Shown piece by piece: positions 1 through 5,785 of a DNA stretch of 7,758 nucleotides. A model generated the notes under the pieces. That model made no database searches and had not been told where the DNA came from. It was given only the letters and a program-made list of their open reading frames with translations. Origin of the DNA: an uncultured beta proteobacterium (lineage in GTDB: Bacteria; Pseudomonadota; Gammaproteobacteria; Burkholderiales; Rhodocyclaceae); the NCBI GenBank assembly GCA_903930395.1, contig CAIYYE010000414.1, forward strand, positions 1 through 7,758, in the 5' to 3' direction. The number at the start of each line of letters is the position of its first letter. The stretch's first letter is position 1. The position numbers and the translations under genes are program-made.

Positions 1-1
1 C

Positions 2-955
2 AAGCAGCCTCTCGCCAGCGCCCCCGTCACCGAGACAGACCGCAAGAAGGCGCCGGAAGACAAGGAAAAGAAGGCGCAGCCCGAGACCGAGCCTGTGCCC
101 ACCGATCCCGGACTGCTCGCCCAATACATTGCCCCTCTGGTTACCGCTCCCGTGCAAAACCGCACCCAGCAGGACGTCGCTCAGGAACAGCCCGATCTCT
201 CCCGCCAAGGGCCCAAAGCCATCGACACCGCAACATCGGCCAAGGCGAATCGCCAGTCACTGGCGGATACCGCCCGACCTGACAGCACCGAGGCCGCCCC
301 TCCCTCAAGCCCTGCTGCCGCCCTCCCGACTACCGCCCCATCCGCCGTCCAGCCGCTCGAGCCGCGCATCGTTCCACGTTCGGATACGGCCAATGCGGCA
401 ATTCTTGCCGGCGAAAACCATCCCGGCAACAGCGGCAATACGCCAGCCTTTGCCAGCGCCCTGGCGGCAACTGGCGCCGCAGTGAATCCGACGCCAGCCA
501 ACCCGAACCAGCCGGCCCCCATTAGCACGCCGCTCAACGCACCGAGCTGGCCGCATGATTTTGGCAACCGCATCGTCTGGCTGGCCAAAAACGACCAGCA
601 GGTTGCCCAGATCAACATCAATCCGCCCCAACTGGGCCCGGTTCAGATATCCATCTCGCTCAACGGCGATCAGGCCAGCGCAACCTTTGCCTCCCCGCAC
701 CCCGAGGTTCGTCAGGCCATCAACGACTCGCTCCCCCAGTTGCGTGAAATGCTGTCGACAGCCGGCATCAGTCTCGGCCAAGCCAATGTCGGCAGCCAGA
801 TGCCGTCGCAAAACCGTGAAGCCTCCTATCAATTTGCCAATGAGGCCCGCTCCTCCGGGGAAAACGCTATACTTTCGCCCGATAGTCACGCAAGCTCGGC
901 CCCTGCGGGAATTCCGATTCAACGGGGACGAGGTTTGGTCGACCTGTTCGCATAG
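2..955 (+). CDS. fliK: Flagellar hook-length control protein FliK, C-terminal part (5' end outside window)
   Basis: FliK is a secreted ruler that measures hook length and switches the export gate from hook to filament-type substrates. The frame is open from base 2 to the TAG at 953-955, giving 317 visible residues; the true start lies upstream of the window. The visible N-terminal half is a low-complexity linker rich in Pro, Ala, Thr and Ser with a short Lys/Glu-rich stretch at the very beginning, as expected of the extended ruler region. The conserved C-terminal Flg_hook domain (the specificity-switch domain) covers about bases 548-799, with the signature NPPQLGPVQISISL and an amphipathic helix after PHPEVRQAI. 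About 50 further residues end in GRGLVDLFA. It lies 34 bp upstream of fliL on the same strand. The GTG at base 95 is in frame but is not a credible start because the frame continues upstream. The family call is secure; the full length is unknown. Confidence 0.93.
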   Translation, partial: KQPLASAPVTETDRKKAPEDKEKKAQPETEPVPTDPGLLAQYIAPLVTAPVQNRTQQDVAQEQPDLSRQGPKAIDTATSAKANRQSLADTARPDSTEAAPPSSPAAALPTTAPSAVQPLEPRIVPRSDTANAAILAGENHPGNSGNTPAFASALAATGAAVNPTPANPNQPAPISTPLNAPSWPHDFGNRIVWLAKNDQQVAQININPPQLGPVQISISLNGDQASATFASPHPEVRQAINDSLPQLREMLSTAGISLGQANVGSQMPSQNREASYQFANEARSSGENAILSPDSHASSAPAGIPIQRGRGLVDLFA

Positions 956-989
956 CCGGATCGTCATGATTGAGTAGAGGGGAAAAACA

Positions 990-1556
990 ATGTCGAAGGA
1001 TGCTGCCAAGCCAGCCGAAGAAGGGGCAGAAGCCCCTCCGAAAAAAAGCAAAAAAAAGTTGATCATTATCCTGGCCGTCGTTCTCCTGCTCGTTCTGGGC
1101 GGCGGCGGAGCGGCCTTCATGCTGCTCAAGAAGGGCGACCACCCCGAAGACGAAGAGTCAGCAGAGGAAACCGAAAAGCCAGCCAAAAAGAAGGACAAGA
1201 AGAAGGAAGCCCACCCTGTTTTCCTAAACCTGGAAACCTTTACGGTCAACCTCGTTCCCGAGACCGGCGATCAATACCTCCAGGTCATGCTCACGCTTGA
1301 AATCGAAGACGCCATTGCCGAGCCCGAGGTCAAGGCCAAGATGCCGAGGATACGCAATGACCTGACGCTCCTGCTCTCCTCCAAAAAGGCATCCGAATTG
1401 CTGCCCAAGGAAGGCAAGGAAAAACTGGCTGAAGAACTCAAGGACGAGATCAACGCGATCATCGAACCACCGGTCAAGAGCAAGAAAGGCAAAGCCGCCG
1501 CTGCCCCCGAAGGCCCGGTAAAGGCAGTCCTCTTCACTTCATTCATTGTTCAGTAA
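990..1556 (+). CDS. fliL: Flagellar basal body-associated protein FliL
   Basis: FliL is a single-pass inner-membrane protein that surrounds or supports the stator units and affects torque and motor stability. The 188-residue product has a short Lys-rich cytoplasmic N-terminus, one membrane segment at about residues 24-46 (LIIILAVVLLLVLGGGGAAF), an acidic then Lys-rich linker (about 50-73), and the periplasmic FliL domain from about residue 76, beginning VFLNLETFTVNL and ending in the typical FTSFIVQ. A good Shine-Dalgarno, AGAGGGGA at 976-983, sits 6 nt before the ATG and supports this start. The coding sequence for the pre-membrane Lys residues contains runs of seven and eight A (1041-1057), unusual in this GC-rich DNA. 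A second Lys/Ala stretch near residues 163-172 interrupts the C-terminal domain just before the last conserved strand. It is followed by fliM after 6 bp. Confidence 0.95.
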   Translation: MSKDAAKPAEEGAEAPPKKSKKKLIIILAVVLLLVLGGGGAAFMLLKKGDHPEDEESAEETEKPAKKKDKKKEAHPVFLNLETFTVNLVPETGDQYLQVMLTLEIEDAIAEPEVKAKMPRIRNDLTLLLSSKKASELLPKEGKEKLAEELKDEINAIIEPPVKSKKGKAAAAPEGPVKAVLFTSFIVQ

Positions 1557-1562
1557 GGATCC

Positions 1563-2582
1563 ATGGCGGGAGATTTCCTATCCCAGGACGAGGTTGATGC
1601 CCTACTCAAGGGCGTTACCGGCGAGACCGACGACCCGGAGGAACACGAAGGGGATGGCGGCGGGATACGCTCGTACAACCTCGGCACCCAGGAACGCATC
1701 GTTCGTGGCCGGATGCCGACGCTGGAACTGGTCAACGAGCGCTTTGCCCGCTATCTGCGCATCGGCCTGTTCAACTACATGCACCGCAATGCCGAGATTT
1801 CGGTCGGCCCGATCCGTGTCCAGAAATACAGCGAGTTCATCCGCAACCTGGTTGTCCCGACCAACCTGAACCTGGTTATTGCCAAGCCCTTGCGCGGCAC
1901 CGCGCTATTCGTCTTCGATCCCAACCTGGTATTCCTCGTCGTCGACAACATGTTCGGCGGGGATGGCCGCTTCCACACACGAGTCGAAGGCCGCGATTTC
2001 ACGGCGACCGAACAGCGCATCATCCAGGGGCTGCTTGGCGTCGTTTTCAGCGAGTACAGTAAATCCTGGAAGCCCGTCTACGACATCAATTTCGAGTACA
2101 TCCGCTCGGAAATGAATTCGCAGTTCGCCAACATCGCGACGCCTTCCGAAATCGTCGTCTCGACGACCTTCACGCTGGAGTTCGGTGGCGCCACGGCGGA
2201 CATGCACATCTGCTTCCCGTACTCGATGCTGGAACCGATCCGCGACCTGCTCTACAGCACCATGCAGAGTGACCAGCTATCGACCGACAAGCGCTGGATC
2301 GGCACCCTGCGCAAGCAGTTGCAGGGCGCCGAAGTGGAGATCGTCGCGCACCTGGGCAAGGGCAAGATATCCCTGCGCGAAATCCTCAATCTCAAGGAGG
2401 GCGATGTCATTCCCCTCAACCTGTCGCCTCGCATCGAAGCTCAGGTGGATAACGTCCCCTTGATGGAATGTACCTACGGTCAGCAAAATGGCCAATATGC
2501 ACTTAAAGTCGAGCGTTTCATCAATGGAACGCCTGACGCAGCACCGCCCGGGGAACCGGTGATGGGAGAGAAAAATGGCTGA
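1563..2582 (+). CDS. fliM: Flagellar motor switch protein FliM
   Basis: FliM is the C-ring protein that binds CheY-P and couples it to reversal of rotation. The 339-residue length is usual for the family. Residues 6-15 (LSQDEVDALL) are the conserved N-terminal CheY-P-binding peptide, joined by an acidic linker to the CheC-like middle domain (about 40-230), which includes the FGGDGR loop at 131-136 that contacts FliG. A C-terminal SpoA domain follows (about 250-322). This ATG is required to keep the CheY-binding peptide. Its only Shine-Dalgarno-like sequence, AAGGA at 1555-1559, overlaps the fliL stop codon and is only 3 nt from the ATG, so translation is probably coupled to fliL. The last 8 bp overlap fliN. 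No key motif is missing; the presence of the N-terminal peptide implies a chemotaxis-controlled motor. Confidence 0.98.
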   Translation: MAGDFLSQDEVDALLKGVTGETDDPEEHEGDGGGIRSYNLGTQERIVRGRMPTLELVNERFARYLRIGLFNYMHRNAEISVGPIRVQKYSEFIRNLVVPTNLNLVIAKPLRGTALFVFDPNLVFLVVDNMFGGDGRFHTRVEGRDFTATEQRIIQGLLGVVFSEYSKSWKPVYDINFEYIRSEMNSQFANIATPSEIVVSTTFTLEFGGATADMHICFPYSMLEPIRDLLYSTMQSDQLSTDKRWIGTLRKQLQGAEVEIVAHLGKGKISLREILNLKEGDVIPLNLSPRIEAQVDNVPLMECTYGQQNGQYALKVERFINGTPDAAPPGEPVMGEKNG

Positions 2583-3009
2583 CGACATCGAAAACATCGA
2601 AACCCCCGCCGAAGACGCCGGCCAGATCAGCGAGGACGACTGGGCGGCCGCCATGGCCGAGCAGGCACCGGTTGACGCTATGGCAGCCGCGCAGCCGGCC
2701 GACATTTTCCCATCCTTCTCCGCCCCGGCGGGCCAGGGCGGGATCATGAACGAACTCGACATGATTCTCGACATTCCCGTCCAGATCACCGTCGAACTCG
2801 GCCGGACCAAGATCACCATCAAGAACCTGCTGCAACTGGCTCACGGCTCGGTTGTTGAACTCGATGCCATGGCCGGCGAGCCGATGGATGTTCTGGTCAA
2901 CGGCACGCTCATCGCCCAGGGAGAAGTGGTGGTGGTCAATGACAAATTCGGTATCCGTCTGACCGACATCATCACGCCCTCCGAGCGCATGCGTAAGCTG
3001 AACCGCTGA
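2575..3009 (+). CDS. fliN: Flagellar motor switch protein FliN
   Basis: FliN forms the base of the C-ring with FliM and docks the FliH-FliI export ATPase complex. The product has 144 residues. The acidic, Ala-rich N-terminal part carries the conserved EDDWAAAMAEQ segment (about 20-30) found in many proteobacterial FliN proteins. The SpoA domain lies at about 65-137 (IPVQITVELGRTKITIKNLL, then GTLIAQGEVVVVNDKFGIRL). The start is supported by GGGAGAG at 2564-2570, 4 nt before the ATG. The ATG sits inside the end of fliM (ATGGCTGA, 8-bp overlap), so the two ring proteins are translationally coupled. The gene is followed by a 120-bp spacer, the only sizeable one in the + strand unit. The product is the longer proteobacterial type of FliN with an N-terminal extension, not the two-domain FliY. 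Confidence 0.97.
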   Translation: MADDIENIETPAEDAGQISEDDWAAAMAEQAPVDAMAAAQPADIFPSFSAPAGQGGIMNELDMILDIPVQITVELGRTKITIKNLLQLAHGSVVELDAMAGEPMDVLVNGTLIAQGEVVVVNDKFGIRLTDIITPSERMRKLNR

Positions 3010-3017
3010 CCTGCCGG

Positions 3018-3054
3018 CGGCAGCACCGCTTGCCGAGCCGGCAAGAAGCTGCCG
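3018..3054 (+). other. Stem-loop in the fliN-fliO spacer
   Basis: Starting 9 nt after the fliN stop there is a two-part hairpin. The outer stem CGGCAGC (3018-3024) pairs with GCTGCCG (3048-3054), there is a small internal loop (ACCG against AA), and the inner 7-bp stem CTTGCCG (3029-3035) pairs with CGGCAAG (3039-3045) around a 3-nt loop. All 14 pairs are Watson-Crick. No U-run follows, so it does not look like a standard intrinsic terminator. An intercistronic structure that protects the upstream mRNA end or lowers read-through into fliO is more likely. The pairing is seen directly; the function is inferred. Confidence 0.6.
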
Positions 3055-3070
3055 GTCGACCGGAGCAAAG

Positions 3071-3100
3071 CCAATTCCCGGGTTTGGGTTTAAGATAGCG
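3071..3100 (+). promoter_or_regulatory. Possible promoter/operator upstream of fliO
   Basis: TAAGAT at 3091-3096 matches 4 of 6 positions of the sigma-70 -10 hexamer and is followed by a GC-rich stretch (AGCGCC), a layout often seen in GC-rich betaproteobacterial promoters. It lies about 34 nt before the fliO start. Just upstream, 3071-3088 forms a partial dyad centred on CCCGGG (6 of 9 arm positions pair). No convincing -35 box is present at the expected distance, and no sigma-28 or sigma-54 consensus is visible. A weak internal promoter, possibly regulated, is a tentative reading. Confidence 0.25.
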
Positions 3101-3129
3101 CCCTGACTCATTCAGAACGCGAACCCGAC

Positions 3130-3540
3130 TTGCTGCGCCTTCTTCTACCACTGCTACTTCCAATCTCTGCGTGGGGCAGCGACGCCGCCAGCCAGGGCAT
3201 TCCGGCCAGCACCTACGTGCAGGCCACACTGGCCCTCCTCCTGATCATCGGCCTGCTCTTCGGCACCGCTTGGGCGGCCCGCAAGCTCTCGGGCGGCAAG
3301 GGCTTCGGCCAGGGCGGCATGAAAATCGTCGGTGGTGTGGCCCTCGGGCCGCGCGAGCGCATCGTGCTGGTTGAAGTAGGCGACAGCTGGCTGGTCATTG
3401 GCATCGTTCCCGGACAGATCCGTACGCTGCACCAACTACCGAAAGGTACGGCGCCCGAGGCCGAAGCCACGAGCGCTGCGGCGGAGTTGCCGTTTGCCCA
3501 GTGGCTGAAGAGCATCAAGGAACGCCAGAACAATGTCTAG
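3130..3540 (+). CDS. fliO: Flagellar biosynthesis protein FliO (TTG start)
   Basis: FliO is a small membrane protein that scaffolds assembly of the FliP ring of the export gate. The 136-residue product begins with a hydrophobic signal-like stretch (LRLLLPLLLPISAWGS), followed by a membrane segment at about 29-50 and then the cytoplasmic FliO domain, recognisable by VGGVALGPRERIVLVEVGDS and GQIRTLHQLP. The frame is closed by a TAA at 3091-3093, so the start must lie within 3094-3133 if the signal-like segment is kept. The choices are TTG 3130, CTG 3133 or CTG 3103. TTG 3130 is preferred because it puts the hydrophobic segment right at the N-terminus. No clear Shine-Dalgarno precedes it; the next common start, GTG at 3217, would remove the first hydrophobic segment. 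The final 8 bp overlap fliP. The family call is firm; the exact start is not. Confidence 0.88.
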   Translation: MLRLLLPLLLPISAWGSDAASQGIPASTYVQATLALLLIIGLLFGTAWAARKLSGGKGFGQGGMKIVGGVALGPRERIVLVEVGDSWLVIGIVPGQIRTLHQLPKGTAPEAEATSAAAELPFAQWLKSIKERQNNV

Positions 3541-4279
3541 GCGCCTGATTATCGGTCTCAGCCTGTTGCTGCCCCCGGTCGTGGCACTCGCCCAGGTGGC
3601 CGGCGGCCTGCCCTCGGTGATCAGCACACCGAGCGGTGGCGGCGGCACCACCTACAGCCTGACCATCCAGACCCTGGTGCTGCTTACAGCACTGACCTTC
3701 CTGCCGGCCGCCATCCTCATGATGACGAGCTTCACCCGGATCATCATCGTCCTCTCCCTGCTCCGTCACGCGCTGGGCACACAGACCTCGCCGCCCAATC
3801 AGATCCTGGTCGGTCTGGCGCTCTTCCTGACTTTTTTCGTCATGTCACCGACCCTCGACCGGGTCTATAGCGAAGCCTACCTGCCGCTCTCGGAAAACAA
3901 GATCAACATCGCCCAGGCCGCTGAGCGAGCTGCCATTCCGATGCGAAGTTTCATGCTCAAGCAGACGCGTGAAGCCGATATCGCCATGCTGGCCAGCGTC
4001 GCCCGGGTCGAAAAAATGGAGAAGCCCGATGACATTCCCCTGCGTGTCCTGATCCCGGCGTTCGTCATCAGCGAACTCAAAACCGCGTTCCAGATCGGCT
4101 TCATCATCTTCATTCCCTTCCTCATCATTGACATGGTGGTAGCAAGCCTGCTGATGTCGATGGGCATGATGATGATGTCCCCGGTCATGGTCGCCCTGCC
4201 GTTCAAGCTGATGCTCTTCGTCCTCGTCGACGGCTGGCATCTGGTCATCGGCTCGCTGGTCAAAAGCTTCAATCCATGA
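3533..4279 (+). CDS. fliP: Flagellar type III export gate protein FliP
   Basis: FliP is the main pore-forming subunit of the export gate (five copies with FliQ and FliR). The 248 residues include a cleavable signal peptide (about 1-21, ending VVALAQ), a Gly-rich stretch, two N-terminal membrane segments (about 43-65 and 88-107), with RHALGTQTSPPNQ between them, a periplasmic helical region (about 108-165), and two C-terminal segments (about 172-212 and 218-240). The Met-rich loop MSMGMMMM at 208-215 corresponds to the methionine gasket that seals the closed pore. The C-terminal DGWHLVIGSLVKSF is characteristic. The ATG lies in the end of fliO (ATGTCTAG, 8-bp overlap), with an AAGGA at 3517-3521 as a distant Shine-Dalgarno. 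It overlaps fliQ by 4 bp. All expected elements are present. Confidence 0.98.
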   Translation: MSRRLIIGLSLLLPPVVALAQVAGGLPSVISTPSGGGGTTYSLTIQTLVLLTALTFLPAAILMMTSFTRIIIVLSLLRHALGTQTSPPNQILVGLALFLTFFVMSPTLDRVYSEAYLPLSENKINIAQAAERAAIPMRSFMLKQTREADIAMLASVARVEKMEKPDDIPLRVLIPAFVISELKTAFQIGFIIFIPFLIIDMVVASLLMSMGMMMMSPVMVALPFKLMLFVLVDGWHLVIGSLVKSFNP

Positions 4280-4545
4280 CCCCCGGCATCGTCATGGAAA
4301 TCGGCCGGCAGGCCCTTGAAGTCACGCTGATGATGGCCGCTCCGGCCTTGCTTTCCGCCCTCGTCGTCGGCCTCATCATCAGCATCTTTCAGGCCGCCAC
4401 GCAGCTCAATGAAGCGACCCTGCAGTTTGTCCCCAAGCTGGTCGTCATGTTTCTCGTCCTGATTCTCGTCGGCCCCTGGATGCTGCAGTACATGATGGAC
4501 TATATCCAGCGCCTGTTCGAGAGCATTCCGCAGCTGATCGGCTGA
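4276..4545 (+). CDS. fliQ: Flagellar export gate protein FliQ
   Basis: FliQ is the small two-helix subunit that wraps around the FliP/FliR core of the export gate. The 89-residue length is normal for the family. Two membrane hairpin helices are visible (about 15-38 and 52-75), separated by the conserved polar loop with FQAATQLNEATLQFVPK. The start codon is part of an ATGA overlap with the fliP stop, so translation is coupled and no separate ribosome binding site is needed. fliR begins 2 bp after its stop. Confidence 0.97.
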   Translation: MTPGIVMEIGRQALEVTLMMAAPALLSALVVGLIISIFQAATQLNEATLQFVPKLVVMFLVLILVGPWMLQYMMDYIQRLFESIPQLIG

Positions 4546-4547
4546 CC

Positions 4548-5333
4548 ATGCTCAGCATAACGACGGCTCAACTCGATGCCTGGATTGTTGCCTTCGCCTT
4601 TCCGCTGACCCGCATTCTGGCCTTCATCGCCAGCTCGCCGCTCTGGGGATCGGCCGGGATACCGCGGCGGACCCGCCTCATTCTCGGCCTGTGCATCGCC
4701 ATCGCCATTGCCCCCGCCTTGCCGCCTATGCCCGCCGTCGCCCCCGGATCGCTGCCCGGCCTGTGGATCATGGGACAGCAAATGCTGATCGGCATCGGCA
4801 TGGGCTTCGCTGCCCGCATCGTCTTCGCCGCCATCGATGTGGCGGGCGAATTCATCGGCACCCAAATGGGACTGGGTTTCGCGACCTTCTACGATCCGAT
4901 GAGTGCCTCGCAGACGCCGGTGATCGGCGAGTTCATCGGACTCATCAGCTTCCTGCTCTTTCTCTCGCTGAATGGCCACCTCATGTATGTGGCCACGCTG
5001 GCCCAGAGCTTTTATGCGATCCCGGTCAGCGCCACGCCGCTGGCCGCCGGCAGCTGGCTGAACCTGGTCGAACTCGGGAGCAAAATGTTTTCGATCGGGG
5101 TCTTGCTCTCCCTCCCCGTGGTCGTCGCGCTCATGATCACCAACCTGGCGCTCGCCGTGCTGACGCGCGCTGCGCCGCAGCTCAACATCTTTGCGCTGGG
5201 TTTCCCGCTGACCATGATCGGCGGCTTCGTCGCCCTGGCGGTCAGCATGAATTACCTGGCGACGCCGCTACAAGGGCTTTACGAGTATGCCCTCAGCGCC
5301 ACCCTCGGCTTTGCCGTTCCAGCCGCTCAGTAG
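4548..5333 (+). CDS. fliR: Flagellar export gate protein FliR
   Basis: FliR is the single-copy subunit that completes the FliP pentamer at the core of the export gate and contacts FlhB. The 261-residue product is almost entirely membrane helices, with the conserved GEFIGTQMGLGFATFYDP at 100-117, followed by SASQTPVIGEF, and the C-terminal TRAAPQLNIFALGFPLTM at 206-223. The ATG is 2 bp after the fliQ stop with no Shine-Dalgarno of its own, consistent with translational coupling. It is the last gene of the + strand unit here; flhB, which follows or is fused to fliR in some genomes, is not present. Its last 7 bp overlap the end of a convergent gene on the other strand. Confidence 0.97.
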   Translation: MLSITTAQLDAWIVAFAFPLTRILAFIASSPLWGSAGIPRRTRLILGLCIAIAIAPALPPMPAVAPGSLPGLWIMGQQMLIGIGMGFAARIVFAAIDVAGEFIGTQMGLGFATFYDPMSASQTPVIGEFIGLISFLLFLSLNGHLMYVATLAQSFYAIPVSATPLAAGSWLNLVELGSKMFSIGVLLSLPVVVALMITNLALAVLTRAAPQLNIFALGFPLTMIGGFVALAVSMNYLATPLQGLYEYALSATLGFAVPAAQ

Positions 5334-5785
5334 CGTTCGTTGAGCTTGAACGAATCGGCATCCTGGCGCTGAACCAGGCGGATGGTTCCCTCGGCGACTC
5401 GCCTTGCACCGATGGTTTGCGAGTCGATGCCTTCGGTGTACTCGAGAATCTGGTAGCTGGCGAAACCATTTTCGTATTGCAGCTGGCTGGCCCGCCGCTT
5501 CATGACCTGAACCGACTCGCCAGCACCGCCGGTATGGTAGCGCTTCATCTTCATGGAAAACCGGTACACATCAGGCGACAGCTTCGATTCCTCGATTTCC
5601 CAGTTCGGGGCGAGCGGATCGTAGACGATGTAAATGGCTGCTGCGACCACGCCAACTGTCGCCAGCGAAGCCAGGCTAACGCTCTTCTGGGCAGTCAGCT
5701 GGATGGTCTCATTGGGGATCAGCGGGGAATTTCCGCAACCAGCCAGGGCGACTGTTGCGACCAAGGCGGCAGCAATATTTCTCAT
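5327..5785 (-). CDS. Predicted lipoprotein of unknown function, coupled to flgL
   Basis: The 152-residue product starts with a short charged N-terminus, a hydrophobic stretch and the lipobox LAGC, giving a predicted lipidated Cys17. The following residue is Gly, not Asp, so outer-membrane sorting is likelier if it is a lipoprotein. A second hydrophobic segment at about 35-55 (LASLATVGVVAAAIYIVY) could be a membrane helix, followed by a soluble C-terminal domain of about 95 residues with the conserved-looking pieces YDPLAPNWEI, KRYHTGGAGE and YQILEYTEGI. I do not recognise a named family. Its ATG overlaps the flgL stop (ATGA, 4 bp) and has no clear Shine-Dalgarno, so it should be translated with flgL. 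Its 3' end overlaps fliR by 7 bp, tail to tail. Linkage suggests a flagellar or envelope role, but nothing in the protein proves it. Confidence 0.8.
   Translation of the reverse strand: MRNIAAALVATVALAGCGNSPLIPNETIQLTAQKSVSLASLATVGVVAAAIYIVYDPLAPNWEIEESKLSPDVYRFSMKMKRYHTGGAGESVQVMKRRASQLQYENGFASYQILEYTEGIDSQTIGARRVAEGTIRLVQRQDADSFKLNERY
5336..5384. other. Two tandem inverted repeats just past the fliR stop
   Basis: The first repeat, TTCGTT (5336-5341) with AACGAA (5349-5354) around a 7-nt loop, begins 3 bases after the fliR TAG. The second, CATCCTGG (5359-5366), pairs with CCAGG-CG-GATG (5374-5384) around a 7-nt loop with a 2-nt bulge. Both lie inside the end of the lipoprotein gene on the other strand. 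There is no T-run on either side. They could weakly end or stabilise the fliR transcript, but may simply be coding sequence. Confidence 0.25.

Noticed and set aside
95..97. GTG as the fliK start codon
   Set aside because: The same frame is open to the left edge of the window with ruler-like composition, and no Shine-Dalgarno precedes the GTG; the gene starts outside.
956..989. Promoter between fliK and fliL
   Set aside because: The 34-bp gap holds a good ribosome binding site but no recognisable -10/-35, sigma-28 or sigma-54 element.
305..1249. 314-codon minus-strand frame opposite fliK and fliL
   Set aside because: It is codon-aligned antisense to fliK, then antisense to fliL. It would cross the fliK-fliL gap and its ribosome site; no family resemblance.
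1546..1869. 107-codon + strand frame overlapping the start of fliM
   Set aside because: It is out of frame with fliM, Arg/Ser/Thr-rich, and conflicts with the firmly identified fliM N-terminus.
3018..3070. Intrinsic terminator after fliN
   Set aside because: The stem is strong but is followed by GC-rich sequence rather than a T-run, so a classical terminator is not supported.
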